From CBIFWW01 sp966186435 (GTDB taxonomy: Bacteria; Pseudomonadota; Gammaproteobacteria; Enterobacterales; Enterobacteriaceae), in contig CBIFWW010000098.1 of the NCBI GenBank assembly GCA_966186435.1, positions 1 to 12,672 of the forward strand: a DNA stretch of 12,672 nt, written 5' to 3'. How positions within the stretch are numbered: the stretch's first letter is position 1; each line of letters starts with the position of its first letter. Shown one piece after another: positions 7,631 through 12,672 of the stretch. Position numbers and translations under genes: made by a program. The notes under the pieces were generated by a model. It made no database searches and was not told where the DNA came from. It saw nothing but the letters and a program-made list of their open reading frames with translations.

Positions 7631-8077
7631 TCAGAAGCGTTGAATAATGTTTTTTATTTCCTCCAGGGTGCTTGCCTGATGTAATTGGGCGAGATCTTGT
7701 TCACTGGAGAATAATTCCGCCAGTGCCTGAATCATTTCAATATGGCTATGTTTATCCGGTGCCGCCAGCATCACAATCACATCCACTGGGTCAAATTCCT
7801 GATGGCCAAAAGAGACCCCCTGTTTGAGCTTTAGCAGTGAAAGCCCCATCCCTATCGCCCCCTCTTCCGGCCTGGCGTGCGGCATTGCCAGGCCTGGAGC
7901 CAGAACATAATAAGGGCCGAGTTGATGATGCTGCGCCACGATAGCCGTAATGTAATCGGGGCTGATAATCCCGGCTGTTAGCAACGGCGCGGCGCACACC
8001 TCCAAGGCTTGGGGCCAGTTCTCAACCCGGTCCAGTAACTGGGTGGTTGTATCATGTATCCAGGTTTTCAGCACCAT
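7631..8077 (-). CDS. PTS component IIA, mannitol/fructose type (UlaC/SgaA-like)
   Basis: This is the 148-residue IIA phosphocarrier that accepts phosphate from HPr and hands it to IIB. The active-site histidine is H67 in APGLAMPHARPEEGA, the standard signature of the EIIA type-2 family. The motif PVDVIVMLAAPDKHSHIEMIQALA near residues 97-120 is also typical. Length agrees with stand-alone IIA proteins of ascorbate-type systems (around 150). ATG 8077 is preceded by AGGAGG (8080-8085), a perfect Shine-Dalgarno with a rather short gap. It is the first gene of the minus-strand operon, reading out from the divergent control region. General EI and HPr would come from elsewhere in the genome. Confidence 0.93.
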   Translation of the reverse strand: MVLKTWIHDTTTQLLDRVENWPQALEVCAAPLLTAGIISPDYITAIVAQHHQLGPYYVLAPGLAMPHARPEEGAIGMGLSLLKLKQGVSFGHQEFDPVDVIVMLAAPDKHSHIEMIQALAELFSSEQDLAQLHQASTLEEIKNIIQRF

Positions 8078-8096
8078 AACCTCCTGATTAGAAAGA

Positions 8097-8146
8097 TGAG
8101 CAAACTCTATGCAAGGGTTGGATTCTTAGCAGTGATGTTAGTCACA
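8097..8146 (-). promoter_or_regulatory. Predicted class II CRP-dependent promoter of PTS operon
   Basis: On the minus strand TAGAGT (8109 to 8104) matches four of six -10 bases and would start transcription near 8097, 20 bases before the IIA start codon. The CRP-site centre (8138.5) then falls exactly at -41.5, the class II activator position that replaces a -35 element; no good -35 is seen there. The geometry is persuasive, the -10 is only fair. A competing weak promoter (CTGACT/TATCTT) overlaps the first operator. Confidence 0.45.
8131..8146. promoter_or_regulatory. CRP (cAMP receptor protein) binding site
   Basis: AGTGATGTTAGTCACA has the CRP form TGTGA-N6-TCACA with nine of ten core bases; on the minus strand it reads TGTGA-CTAACA-TCACT. 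It lies 54 bp upstream of the IIA gene, as expected for catabolite control of a PTS carbohydrate operon. Confidence 0.65.
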
Positions 8147-8147
8147 A

Positions 8148-8161
8148 AGATAGCGCTACCA
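8148..8161. promoter_or_regulatory. Imperfect LacI-family operator copy (O1)
   Basis: AGATAGCGCTACCA differs from the perfect palindrome at 8182-8195 in two positions and keeps the ATAGC-GCTA core with central CG. Its centre (8154.5) is 34 bp from the other copy, about three helical turns, and its edge meets the CRP site. This suits a repressor that competes with CRP or bridges two sites. Confidence 0.6.
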
Positions 8162-8179
8162 TCAGGTAATAGTCAGAAT

Positions 8180-8195
8180 TGTGATAGCGCTATCA
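8180..8195. promoter_or_regulatory. Perfect operator palindrome (O2), also CRP-like
   Basis: TGATAGCGCTATCA (8182-8195) is a perfect 14-bp palindrome with the central CG typical of LacI-family operators. Read two bases earlier, TGTGA-N6-TATCA (8180-8195) matches eight of ten CRP core bases, so the site could also bind CRP weakly. It lies between the PTS operon and the divergent LacI-type regulator, which probably binds it. Confidence 0.7.
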
Positions 8196-8243
8196 AATTG
8201 CGACCTTCTGGTAATATCTCATTAAAATAAGGGGCTTCCCAGG

Positions 8244-8249
8244 TATACT
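8244..8249 (+). promoter_or_regulatory. Probable -10 element of the regulator gene
   Basis: TATACT matches five of six -10 bases and would start transcription near 8256, about 40 bases before the chosen ATG. No convincing -35 sits 16-18 bp upstream. O2 lies roughly 67 bp upstream of this start, so autoregulation is possible but not obvious. Confidence 0.4.
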
Positions 8250-8296
8250 CTGAATCAGTATCAAGCCTTTAAGTGTGTCTAACTACAGGAAAAAGT

Positions 8297-9316
8297 ATGT
8301 CGTTAACCCGTAAACGGCGCAGTACCGGTAAAGTGACTCTGGTAGATGTAGCCCAAAAGGCGGGGGTGGGCACCATGACAGTTTCACGGGCGCTGCGCAC
8401 CCCCGATCAGGTTTCCGATAAGCTGCGGGAGAAGATCGACGCAGCGGTCAGTGAACTGGGCTATATGCCCAACCTGGCAGCCAGCGCCCTGGCTTCAGCC
8501 TCCTCATGGACAATTGCCATGGTGGTGCCCGATTTGGCGGAGGCCGGGTGTGCTGAGATGTTTGCCGGGCTTCAGCAGGTGCTGCAACCGGCTGGCTATC
8601 ACATCATGCTGGCGGAATCCCGCCACCGCATGGAACTGGAAGAGAAGCTGATGGAAACGCTGCTGGCGTCAAACATTGCGGCGGCGGTATTGCTCAGCGT
8701 TGAACATAGCGACAGCGTGCGCCAATGGCTGAATAATGCCGCTATCCCGGTGATGGAGATTGGCGCGATCCGTTCCGATCCGATTGATATGAACATCGGT
8801 ATTGATAATGCGGCAGCCATGTATGACCTGACCCACCTGCTGATCCAGCGGGGCTATCAGAATATTGGCTTGCTGTGTGCCAACCAAGAGCAATGGGTAT
8901 TCCAGCAATATTTACAGGGCTGGTACAAAGCGATGCTGCGCCACCATATGCCCCCCAATCGGGTGATTAATGCCGCCGAACCCGCAAATTTTTCAACCGG
9001 TGCGGCCCAATTGCCGGAGTTTTTACTGGCGTGGCCGGAGCTGGATGCCTTGGTTTGTGTGTCTGACGAGCTGGCGTGCGGGGCATTATATGAGTGCCAA
9101 CGGCGGCGGATTAAAGTGCCCGATGATCTGGCGATAGTGGGCTTTGGCGATTATGATGTCAGCCGGGTATGTAACCCGCCGTTGACTACCATCAGCGTGC
9201 CCCATAAACGGATTGGGATTGAAGCCGGCCAGGCACTACTGGCACGGCTGAATGATGCGCCCCGTGGCCTGGTGACACCGATTGGTGCCAGCCTGTGCCT
9301 ACGGGACAGCTGCTGA
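8297..9316 (+). CDS. LacI/GntR-type transcriptional repressor of the PTS-transketolase operon
   Basis: This 339-residue protein has the LacI-family plan. The N-terminal helix-turn-helix is KVTLVDVAQKAGVGTMTVSRALRTPDQVS (about residues 12-40), followed by the hinge-helix region PNLAASALASASS. A periplasmic-binding-protein-like sensor domain fills the rest, with TIAMVVPDLAEAGCAEMFAGL and, near the C-terminus, VPDDLAIVGFGDYDVSR. It resembles the gluconate-repressor (GntR) branch of the family more than LacI itself. The start is ATG 8297, with AGGA 8 nt upstream; a GTG at 8273 would add eight residues (MCLTTGKS) but has no clear ribosome binding site. It is divergent from the PTS operon, with a palindrome pair in the shared region. 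Its inducer should be the PTS substrate or its phosphate. Its stop is only 2 bp from the stop of converging yfcD. Confidence 0.93.
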   Translation: MSLTRKRRSTGKVTLVDVAQKAGVGTMTVSRALRTPDQVSDKLREKIDAAVSELGYMPNLAASALASASSWTIAMVVPDLAEAGCAEMFAGLQQVLQPAGYHIMLAESRHRMELEEKLMETLLASNIAAAVLLSVEHSDSVRQWLNNAAIPVMEIGAIRSDPIDMNIGIDNAAAMYDLTHLLIQRGYQNIGLLCANQEQWVFQQYLQGWYKAMLRHHMPPNRVINAAEPANFSTGAAQLPEFLLAWPELDALVCVSDELACGALYECQRRRIKVPDDLAIVGFGDYDVSRVCNPPLTTISVPHKRIGIEAGQALLARLNDAPRGLVTPIGASLCLRDSC

Positions 9317-9318
9317 GC

Positions 9319-9864
9319 TTAATCTGCTGTTTTCGCTTCCTGGCGCTCGGCTCCCGCATTGCGGCTCATCCAGAGGGCCAGGGCTTTTAACGAGTCCGGG
9401 GTGAAATCATCGCAGCGGGCAGTGATCTCTGCCGGAGTCATCCAGCACACTTCGCTGATTTCTTTTTCCTGCAAAGCGAAAGGCCCGTGGGAGACGCAGC
9501 TAAATAGCCCACCCCAAACCCGGCAATGACTGTCTTCAAAGTAGAACTGGCCGTGCTCGGCAAACGGCACGCCGGCAATCCCGAGTTCTTCTTCTGCTTC
9601 ACGACGGGCGGATTCCAGCATCTGCTCATCGGCCTGTACTACACCACCGGCCGTGGCATCGAGCATTCCCGGTAGAAAATCTTTATTATCGGTACGGCGC
9701 TGTACCAGGATTTTGCCCATGCCATCATGAACGACAATATAGGTCGCGCGGTGTCTCAGGCGCTCGGCGCGCATCTGTACCCGGCTCGCTTGTGCGATGA
9801 CTTGATTGTCCTCATTGACAATGTCAACCCATTCCATGCCAGTTAAATCGTGCTGTTCCACCAT
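9319..9864 (-). CDS. yfcD: Nudix hydrolase YfcD
   Basis: This 181-residue protein belongs to the Nudix superfamily, which hydrolyses nucleoside diphosphate derivatives. A complete Nudix box GX5EX7REUXEEXGU spans G74 to I96: G74, E80, R88, E89, E92, E93, G95, I96. The preceding VVHDGMGKILVQRRTDNKDFLPGMLD is typical of the IPP-isomerase-like subgroup. The C-terminus has SEVCWMTPAEI, the usual last strand and helix. It recalls E. coli YfcD, whose physiological substrate is, to my knowledge, not settled. ATG 9864 has AAAAGG upstream at good spacing. It lies downstream of yfcE and yfcF on the same strand, with a 49-bp gap to yfcE, so the three may be cotranscribed. No terminator fits between it and the converging regulator gene. 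Confidence 0.93.
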   Translation of the reverse strand: MVEQHDLTGMEWVDIVNEDNQVIAQASRVQMRAERLRHRATYIVVHDGMGKILVQRRTDNKDFLPGMLDATAGGVVQADEQMLESARREAEEELGIAGVPFAEHGQFYFEDSHCRVWGGLFSCVSHGPFALQEKEISEVCWMTPAEITARCDDFTPDSLKALALWMSRNAGAERQEAKTAD

Positions 9865-9913
9865 TGGGAAACCTTTTAGTCAGGCGCTCTTGCGGCGCGT
9901 AAGAATACGTAAA

Positions 9914-10465
9914 TTACGGGGTAATAATATACTCTGCAATAACCTTGCTGTCGGCCAGTGCATTAACGCTTAGAACATCATCATTTAGCATCCCAAAACT
10001 GGCGGCAAATCCCCCTTTGGGGATACTGACCGAGCCGGGATTGAACAGCACCACCTCACCACGACACTCCGCCAGCGGAAGATGAGTGTGACCATAAGCA
10101 AATATATCACCTGCTTGTAAAGGCGGTAGGGAATCAGGGTGATAAAGATGACCGTGGGTCAAAAACAGGCGTTTGTCTGCCAGTAACACCTGCTGCCAGG
10201 GGGTGGTGATCGGGAAGTGAAGCAGCATCTGATCCACTTCGCTATCACAGTTGCCCCGCACGGCAATAATCTGGTCTGCCACCTGATTCAACCGCTCCGC
10301 CACCGCCGCCGGATTATACCCCTCCGGCAGGGCATTGCGCGGCCCGTGATTAAGGATATCCCCTAACAAAATCAGCCATTGGGCGCCGCTTTGGGCAAAA
10401 TGCTCAAGCACCTGCTCGGTGGCGGGCAAAGCACCGTGAATATCGGAAGCAAACATCAATTTCAT
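9914..10465 (-). CDS. yfcE: Metallophosphodiesterase YfcE
   Basis: This is a 183-residue calcineurin-like phosphoesterase with all five metal-binding blocks: D8/H10 (ASDIHG), D36 (LLGDILNHGPRN), N72 (VRGNCDSEVD), H104 (LTHGH) and H126/H128 (YGHTHLP). The E. coli protein has about the same size and hydrolyses phosphodiester test substrates using manganese; its natural substrate is unclear. NPGSVSIPKGG near the C-terminus is typical of this small YfcE/MJ0936-type family. ATG 10465 has only an AGG about 9 nt upstream, a modest ribosome binding site, consistent with being a downstream gene. The gap to yfcF upstream is 43 bp without a terminator, and yfcD follows. Confidence 0.95.
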   Translation of the reverse strand: MKLMFASDIHGALPATEQVLEHFAQSGAQWLILLGDILNHGPRNALPEGYNPAAVAERLNQVADQIIAVRGNCDSEVDQMLLHFPITTPWQQVLLADKRLFLTHGHLYHPDSLPPLQAGDIFAYGHTHLPLAECRGEVVLFNPGSVSIPKGGFAASFGMLNDDVLSVNALADSKVIAEYIITP

Positions 10466-10508
10466 AAAGCTTAACCTGGCAAAACTTGGGCGTTAAATCA
10501 TAGCGCGA

Positions 10509-11165
10509 TCAGCGGGGCTTTTCAGCGCTATTACGGGCTGAAAGCGCCACAAAACGGCCCACGGAAGCACGCTGCCACTGGAATTCAGCATACTCCACCA
10601 ACCGCTCTGGTAATGGGTCCCCGGCCTTAATCATCCGCTGGAGCATCAGCGCCAAATCAGTATCGGCAATGCACCATTCGTTAAACAGATTTTGATTGTT
10701 CTCCTTGAGCAGCGGGCTGATGGCGCGCACCAGGGCGTCTACCGCCGTCTGGCCTTGGGGCGTCAACGGTGCAAAGGCGGCACCGCCAAAAATCACGCTG
10801 GTGGGCCGCTCTTCACGGATAGCCATCAAATCACTGCGCAGCCAGGCCTGGAACTGGCGGGCTAACGCCCGCTGTTCAATATTAACCGGGTAAATACGTT
10901 CCCAGACGGGCGGGGCAAAGCGGTCCTCCAAATACTCATCAATGGCAGAAGATTCGGTCATCACGAAATCATCTACGCACAGTACCGGTACCCGGCGGGT
11001 CAAGTCGAACCCTTGCCAGCCAGGTTGGCTCTGCTGATGCTGGGCTAAATCCACAGTCTGGTAGCTGAACTTCAGCCCCTTTTCTTTTAGGGCCACATAC
11101 ACCGACATCACGTAAGGGCTGTAATAGTGGGCATCGCCCCACAGCACGATTTCAGGCTGGCTCAT
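10509..11165 (-). CDS. yfcF: Glutathione transferase-like protein YfcF
   Basis: This 218-residue protein has glutathione transferase architecture: a thioredoxin-like N-terminal domain (IVLWGDAHYYSPYVMSVYVAL), the cis-proline region TRRVPVLCVDD, the glutathione gamma-glutamyl-binding MTESSAIDEYLEDRF, and an all-helical C-terminal domain (QRALARQFQAWLRSDL, EWCIADTDLALML). It closely follows E. coli YfcF (214 residues), reported to have glutathione-dependent transferase/peroxidase activity and a role in oxidative stress. Two adjacent ATGs exist (11168 and 11165). The second is chosen because GAGGA is better spaced and the E. coli protein begins MSKP, aligned with MSQP here. It heads the yfcF-yfcE-yfcD run. 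The related yfcG, which follows it in E. coli, is missing here. Confidence 0.94.
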   Translation of the reverse strand: MSQPEIVLWGDAHYYSPYVMSVYVALKEKGLKFSYQTVDLAQHQQSQPGWQGFDLTRRVPVLCVDDFVMTESSAIDEYLEDRFAPPVWERIYPVNIEQRALARQFQAWLRSDLMAIREERPTSVIFGGAAFAPLTPQGQTAVDALVRAISPLLKENNQNLFNEWCIADTDLALMLQRMIKAGDPLPERLVEYAEFQWQRASVGRFVALSARNSAEKPR

Positions 11166-11199
11166 CATGTCCTCATCTACTGGCTAATGGATTCAAAAA

Positions 11200-11228
11200 C
11201 ATATAACGGAATCCAGCTAAAGTCACAT
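11200..11228 (-). promoter_or_regulatory. Possible yfcF promoter
   Basis: On the minus strand TATATG (11205 to 11200) and ATGTGA (11228 to 11223), 17 bp apart, are fair -10 and weak -35 candidates, giving a start near 11193 and a 28-base leader. The -35 lies inside the nearby inverted repeat, so that repeat could be a control site. Confidence 0.3.
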
Positions 11229-11242
11229 CACCGAATGTGATG
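11223..11242. repeat. Two overlapping inverted repeats in yfcF-folX region
   Basis: TCACAT (11223-11228) and ATGTGA (11235-11240) are inverted around 6 bp. CATCAC (11226-11231) and GTGATG (11237-11242) are inverted around CGAAT in the same stretch. The first is the everted form of a CRP site, so it should not bind CRP as such. It may be an operator or a remnant of the locus where E. coli has yfcG. Confidence 0.45.
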
Positions 11243-11303
11243 CATACCGGCAAACTTATTAACGGCCTTAGCGGGTGCCGTCCCGCCCATCGCCCGCTTT
11301 GTG

Positions 11304-11309
11304 TATCAT
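11304..11309 (+). promoter_or_regulatory. Possible folX -10 element
   Basis: TATCAT, five of six -10 bases, directly preceded by TG, lies 31 bp before the folX ATG. There is no good -35, so this is a tentative call. Confidence 0.35.
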
Positions 11310-11340
11310 GCAGGGATAACAATGAAAGGGAGAGAGCACC

Positions 11341-11715
11341 ATGTCATCGCAACCAGCCGCCATTATTCGGATAAAAAACCTGCGCCTGCGGGCATTTATC
11401 GGCATCAAGGAAGAGGAGATCGCCAACCGTCAGGATGTGGTGATTAATGTGGCGATCCATTACCCGGCAGAGCAAGCGCGGCACAGTGAAAGTATTGACG
11501 ACGCGCTGAATTACCGCACTATTACCAAAGCCATCATTCAACATGTAGAGTCTAACCGATTCTCGCTTCTCGAAAAAATGTCTCAGGATGTGCTCAACAT
11601 CGCGTGCGATCATCCCTGGGTGACCTATGCTGAAGTAGAAATAGATAAACCATATGCCCTGCGTTATGCGGATTCGGTTTCCATGACCTTATCCTGGCAA
11701 CGCCGGGTATCCTGA
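11341..11715 (+). CDS. folX: Dihydroneopterin triphosphate 2'-epimerase
   Basis: FolX epimerises dihydroneopterin triphosphate to dihydromonapterin triphosphate, on the route to tetrahydromonapterin in enterobacteria. The 124-residue protein is close to E. coli FolX (120 residues): AAIIRIKNLRLRAFIGIKEE at the N-terminus, DALNYRTITKAIIQHVE in the middle, SLLEKMSQDV and AEVEIDKPYALRYADSV toward the end. It belongs to the FolB-like tunnelling fold, but the full-length similarity to FolX decides the call over the aldolase FolB. ATG 11341 is preceded by GGGAG about 8 nt upstream. yfcH starts 10 bp after its stop, with its ribosome binding site overlapping the end of folX, so the two are an operon. 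Confidence 0.96.
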   Translation: MSSQPAAIIRIKNLRLRAFIGIKEEEIANRQDVVINVAIHYPAEQARHSESIDDALNYRTITKAIIQHVESNRFSLLEKMSQDVLNIACDHPWVTYAEVEIDKPYALRYADSVSMTLSWQRRVS

Positions 11716-11725
11716 GAGGTTCATT

Positions 11726-12619
11726 ATGCAGATTCTGGTCACGGGTGGCACCGGGCTAATTGGCCGGGCGCTGGTTAAAAAACTCACTGCCGCAGGCCAC
11801 GGGGTGACAGTTGTTACCCGCGATCCGGCCAAAGCGCTGGCGTCATTAGGCCCGGCGGTTAACTACTGGCAAGGGCTGAAAGATCGCACCGATTTGAATG
11901 GTTTCGATGGGGTGGTAAACCTGGCCGGGGAACCCATTGCCGATAAGCGCTGGAGCGATGACCAGAAAGCCCGGCTGTGCCAAAGCCGCTGGCAGATAAC
12001 TGAGCAACTGGTGGCGCTGTTCAAGGCCAGTGCTCAACCCCCATCGGTGCTGATTTCCGGCTCTGCCATGGGTTACTACGGGGATTTGGGTGAAGTAGTG
12101 GTCACGGAAGAAGAGCCGCCCCATAACGAATTTACCCACCAGTTGTGTGCCCGCTGGGAGCAGATCGCCTGCGGGGCGCAAAGCGACCACACTCGGGTGT
12201 GCCTGCTGCGTACCGGGGTGGTGCTGGCCCCCAAAGGCGGGGTGCTGGCTAAGTTGCTGCCGCTGTTCCGTTTAGGGTTAGGCGGGCCAATGGGCGATGG
12301 CCGCCAATATATGCCGTGGATCCATCTGGATGATATGGTCAATGGCATTGTCTGGCTGCTGGAGCATGACCTGCGCGGGCCGTTTAATATGGTTTCACCC
12401 TACCCGGCCCATAATGCCCACTTTGCCCACACTTTGGGCCATGTGCTGCACCGCCCGGCGATATTACGCGCCCCGGCTACCGCCATCCGCCTAATGATGG
12501 GCGAATCCTCAGTGCTGGTGTTGGGCGGCCAGCGGGCGATCCCAAAACGGCTGGAAGCCGCAGGTTTTACCTTCCGCTGGTTTGAATTGGAAGATGCGTT
12601 GAAAAACTGCGTCGAATAA
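11726..12619 (+). CDS. yfcH: NAD(P)-binding epimerase-like protein YfcH (SDR39U1 type)
   Basis: This 297-residue protein, equal in length to E. coli YfcH, is an atypical extended short-chain dehydrogenase/epimerase. The N-terminal Rossmann motif is VTGGTGLIGRALVKKL (GGTGxIG at 7-13), followed by VNLAGEPIADKRW. SGSAMGYYGD near residues 111-120 carries the active-site tyrosine area. RTGVVLAPKGGVLAKLLPLFRLGLGGPMGDGRQYMPWIHLDD is characteristic of the family. The last about 45 residues, with RLMMGESSVLVLGGQRAIPKRLEAAGF, form the DUF1731 C-terminal module. The enzymatic reaction is not known to me; conserved linkage to folX hints at, but does not prove, a link with pterin metabolism. GAGAGG, spaced 6 nt from ATG 11726, overlaps the folX stop. 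Confidence 0.95.
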   Translation: MQILVTGGTGLIGRALVKKLTAAGHGVTVVTRDPAKALASLGPAVNYWQGLKDRTDLNGFDGVVNLAGEPIADKRWSDDQKARLCQSRWQITEQLVALFKASAQPPSVLISGSAMGYYGDLGEVVVTEEEPPHNEFTHQLCARWEQIACGAQSDHTRVCLLRTGVVLAPKGGVLAKLLPLFRLGLGGPMGDGRQYMPWIHLDDMVNGIVWLLEHDLRGPFNMVSPYPAHNAHFAHTLGHVLHRPAILRAPATAIRLMMGESSVLVLGGQRAIPKRLEAAGFTFRWFELEDALKNCVE

Positions 12620-12653
12620 AATCAGCGCCTAATTAATGGGCGCTGATTTATTA
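12619..12653. terminator. Bidirectional terminator after yfcH
   Basis: AAATCAGCGCC (12619-12629) pairs with GGCGCTGATTT (12639-12649), an 11-bp stem with a 9-nt loop. The first stem base is the last A of the yfcH stop codon. T-rich sequence follows on the plus strand (ATTATT), and on the minus strand the stem runs into TTTTATTC, so it can work both ways. Confidence 0.85.
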
Positions 12654-12672
12654 TTCTAATCAATATTAAAAA

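Noticed and set aside
8273..8296. GTG start adding eight residues to the LacI-type regulator
   Set aside because: There is no clear ribosome binding site for it, while AGGA sits correctly before ATG 8297 and LacI-family proteins start close to the helix-turn-helix.
11223..11240. CRP site in the yfcF-folX gap
   Set aside because: The half-sites TCACAT and ATGTGA are in everted order relative to TGTGA-N6-TCACA.
1..12672. CRISPR array, tRNA, rRNA, insertion sequence or prophage part
   Set aside because: No regularly spaced repeats, tRNA-like cloverleaf, rRNA sequence, transposase or phage gene is visible; intergenic gaps are all shorter than 300 bases and are described as features.

Overview
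The window comes from a chromosome of the Enterobacteriaceae or a close relative. The flanking genes have near E. coli-like protein sequences and order: ackA-pta on the left, then yfcD, yfcE, yfcF, folX and yfcH on the right. E. coli itself is unlikely, because from memory its pta-yfcD interval holds yfcC and its yfcF-folX interval holds yfcG, and both are absent here. I cannot name the genus from sequence alone.

Layout, left to right. (1) Positions 1-3476: the acetate overflow pair ackA (missing only the A of its ATG) and pta (GTG start). They are separated by a perfect hairpin, and a terminator follows pta. (2) 3599-4080: a single-gene unit encoding a 147-residue beta-rich, carbohydrate-binding-module-like protein without a signal peptide. 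It is clearly AT-richer (about 47% GC) than its neighbours, has a strong ribosome binding site and ends in a strong hairpin. (3) 4089-8077, minus strand: a five-gene operon in the order IIA, IIB, IIC of an ascorbate-type (UlaABC/SgaTBA-like) phosphotransferase system, then the two halves of a split transketolase. The last three genes overlap by 8 and 4 bp. (4) 8078-8296: a divergent control region with a perfect 14-bp palindrome, a second imperfect copy 34 bp away, and a good CRP site placed where a class II activator would sit. (5) 8297-9316, plus strand: a LacI/GntR-type repressor, the obvious candidate to bind those palindromes. (6) 9319-11165, minus strand: yfcD (Nudix hydrolase), yfcE (metallophosphodiesterase) and yfcF (glutathione transferase-like). 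(7) 11341-12649, plus strand: folX and yfcH in one unit, closed by a bidirectional terminator.

How the genes fit together. The PTS would import and phosphorylate a sugar or sugar acid, and the split transketolase would act on the product. The cassette has no isomerase, epimerase, aldolase, kinase, dehydrogenase or decarboxylase, and none of the ula catabolic genes. The simplest reading is that the PTS product is already a 2-ketose phosphate usable by the transketolase. The true substrate is unknown. The cassette plus its regulator sits as one module between conserved core genes, which suggests interchangeable content at the pta-yfcD interval. The most interesting parts are this compact PTS-transketolase module, its operator/CRP region, and the orphan 147-residue protein.
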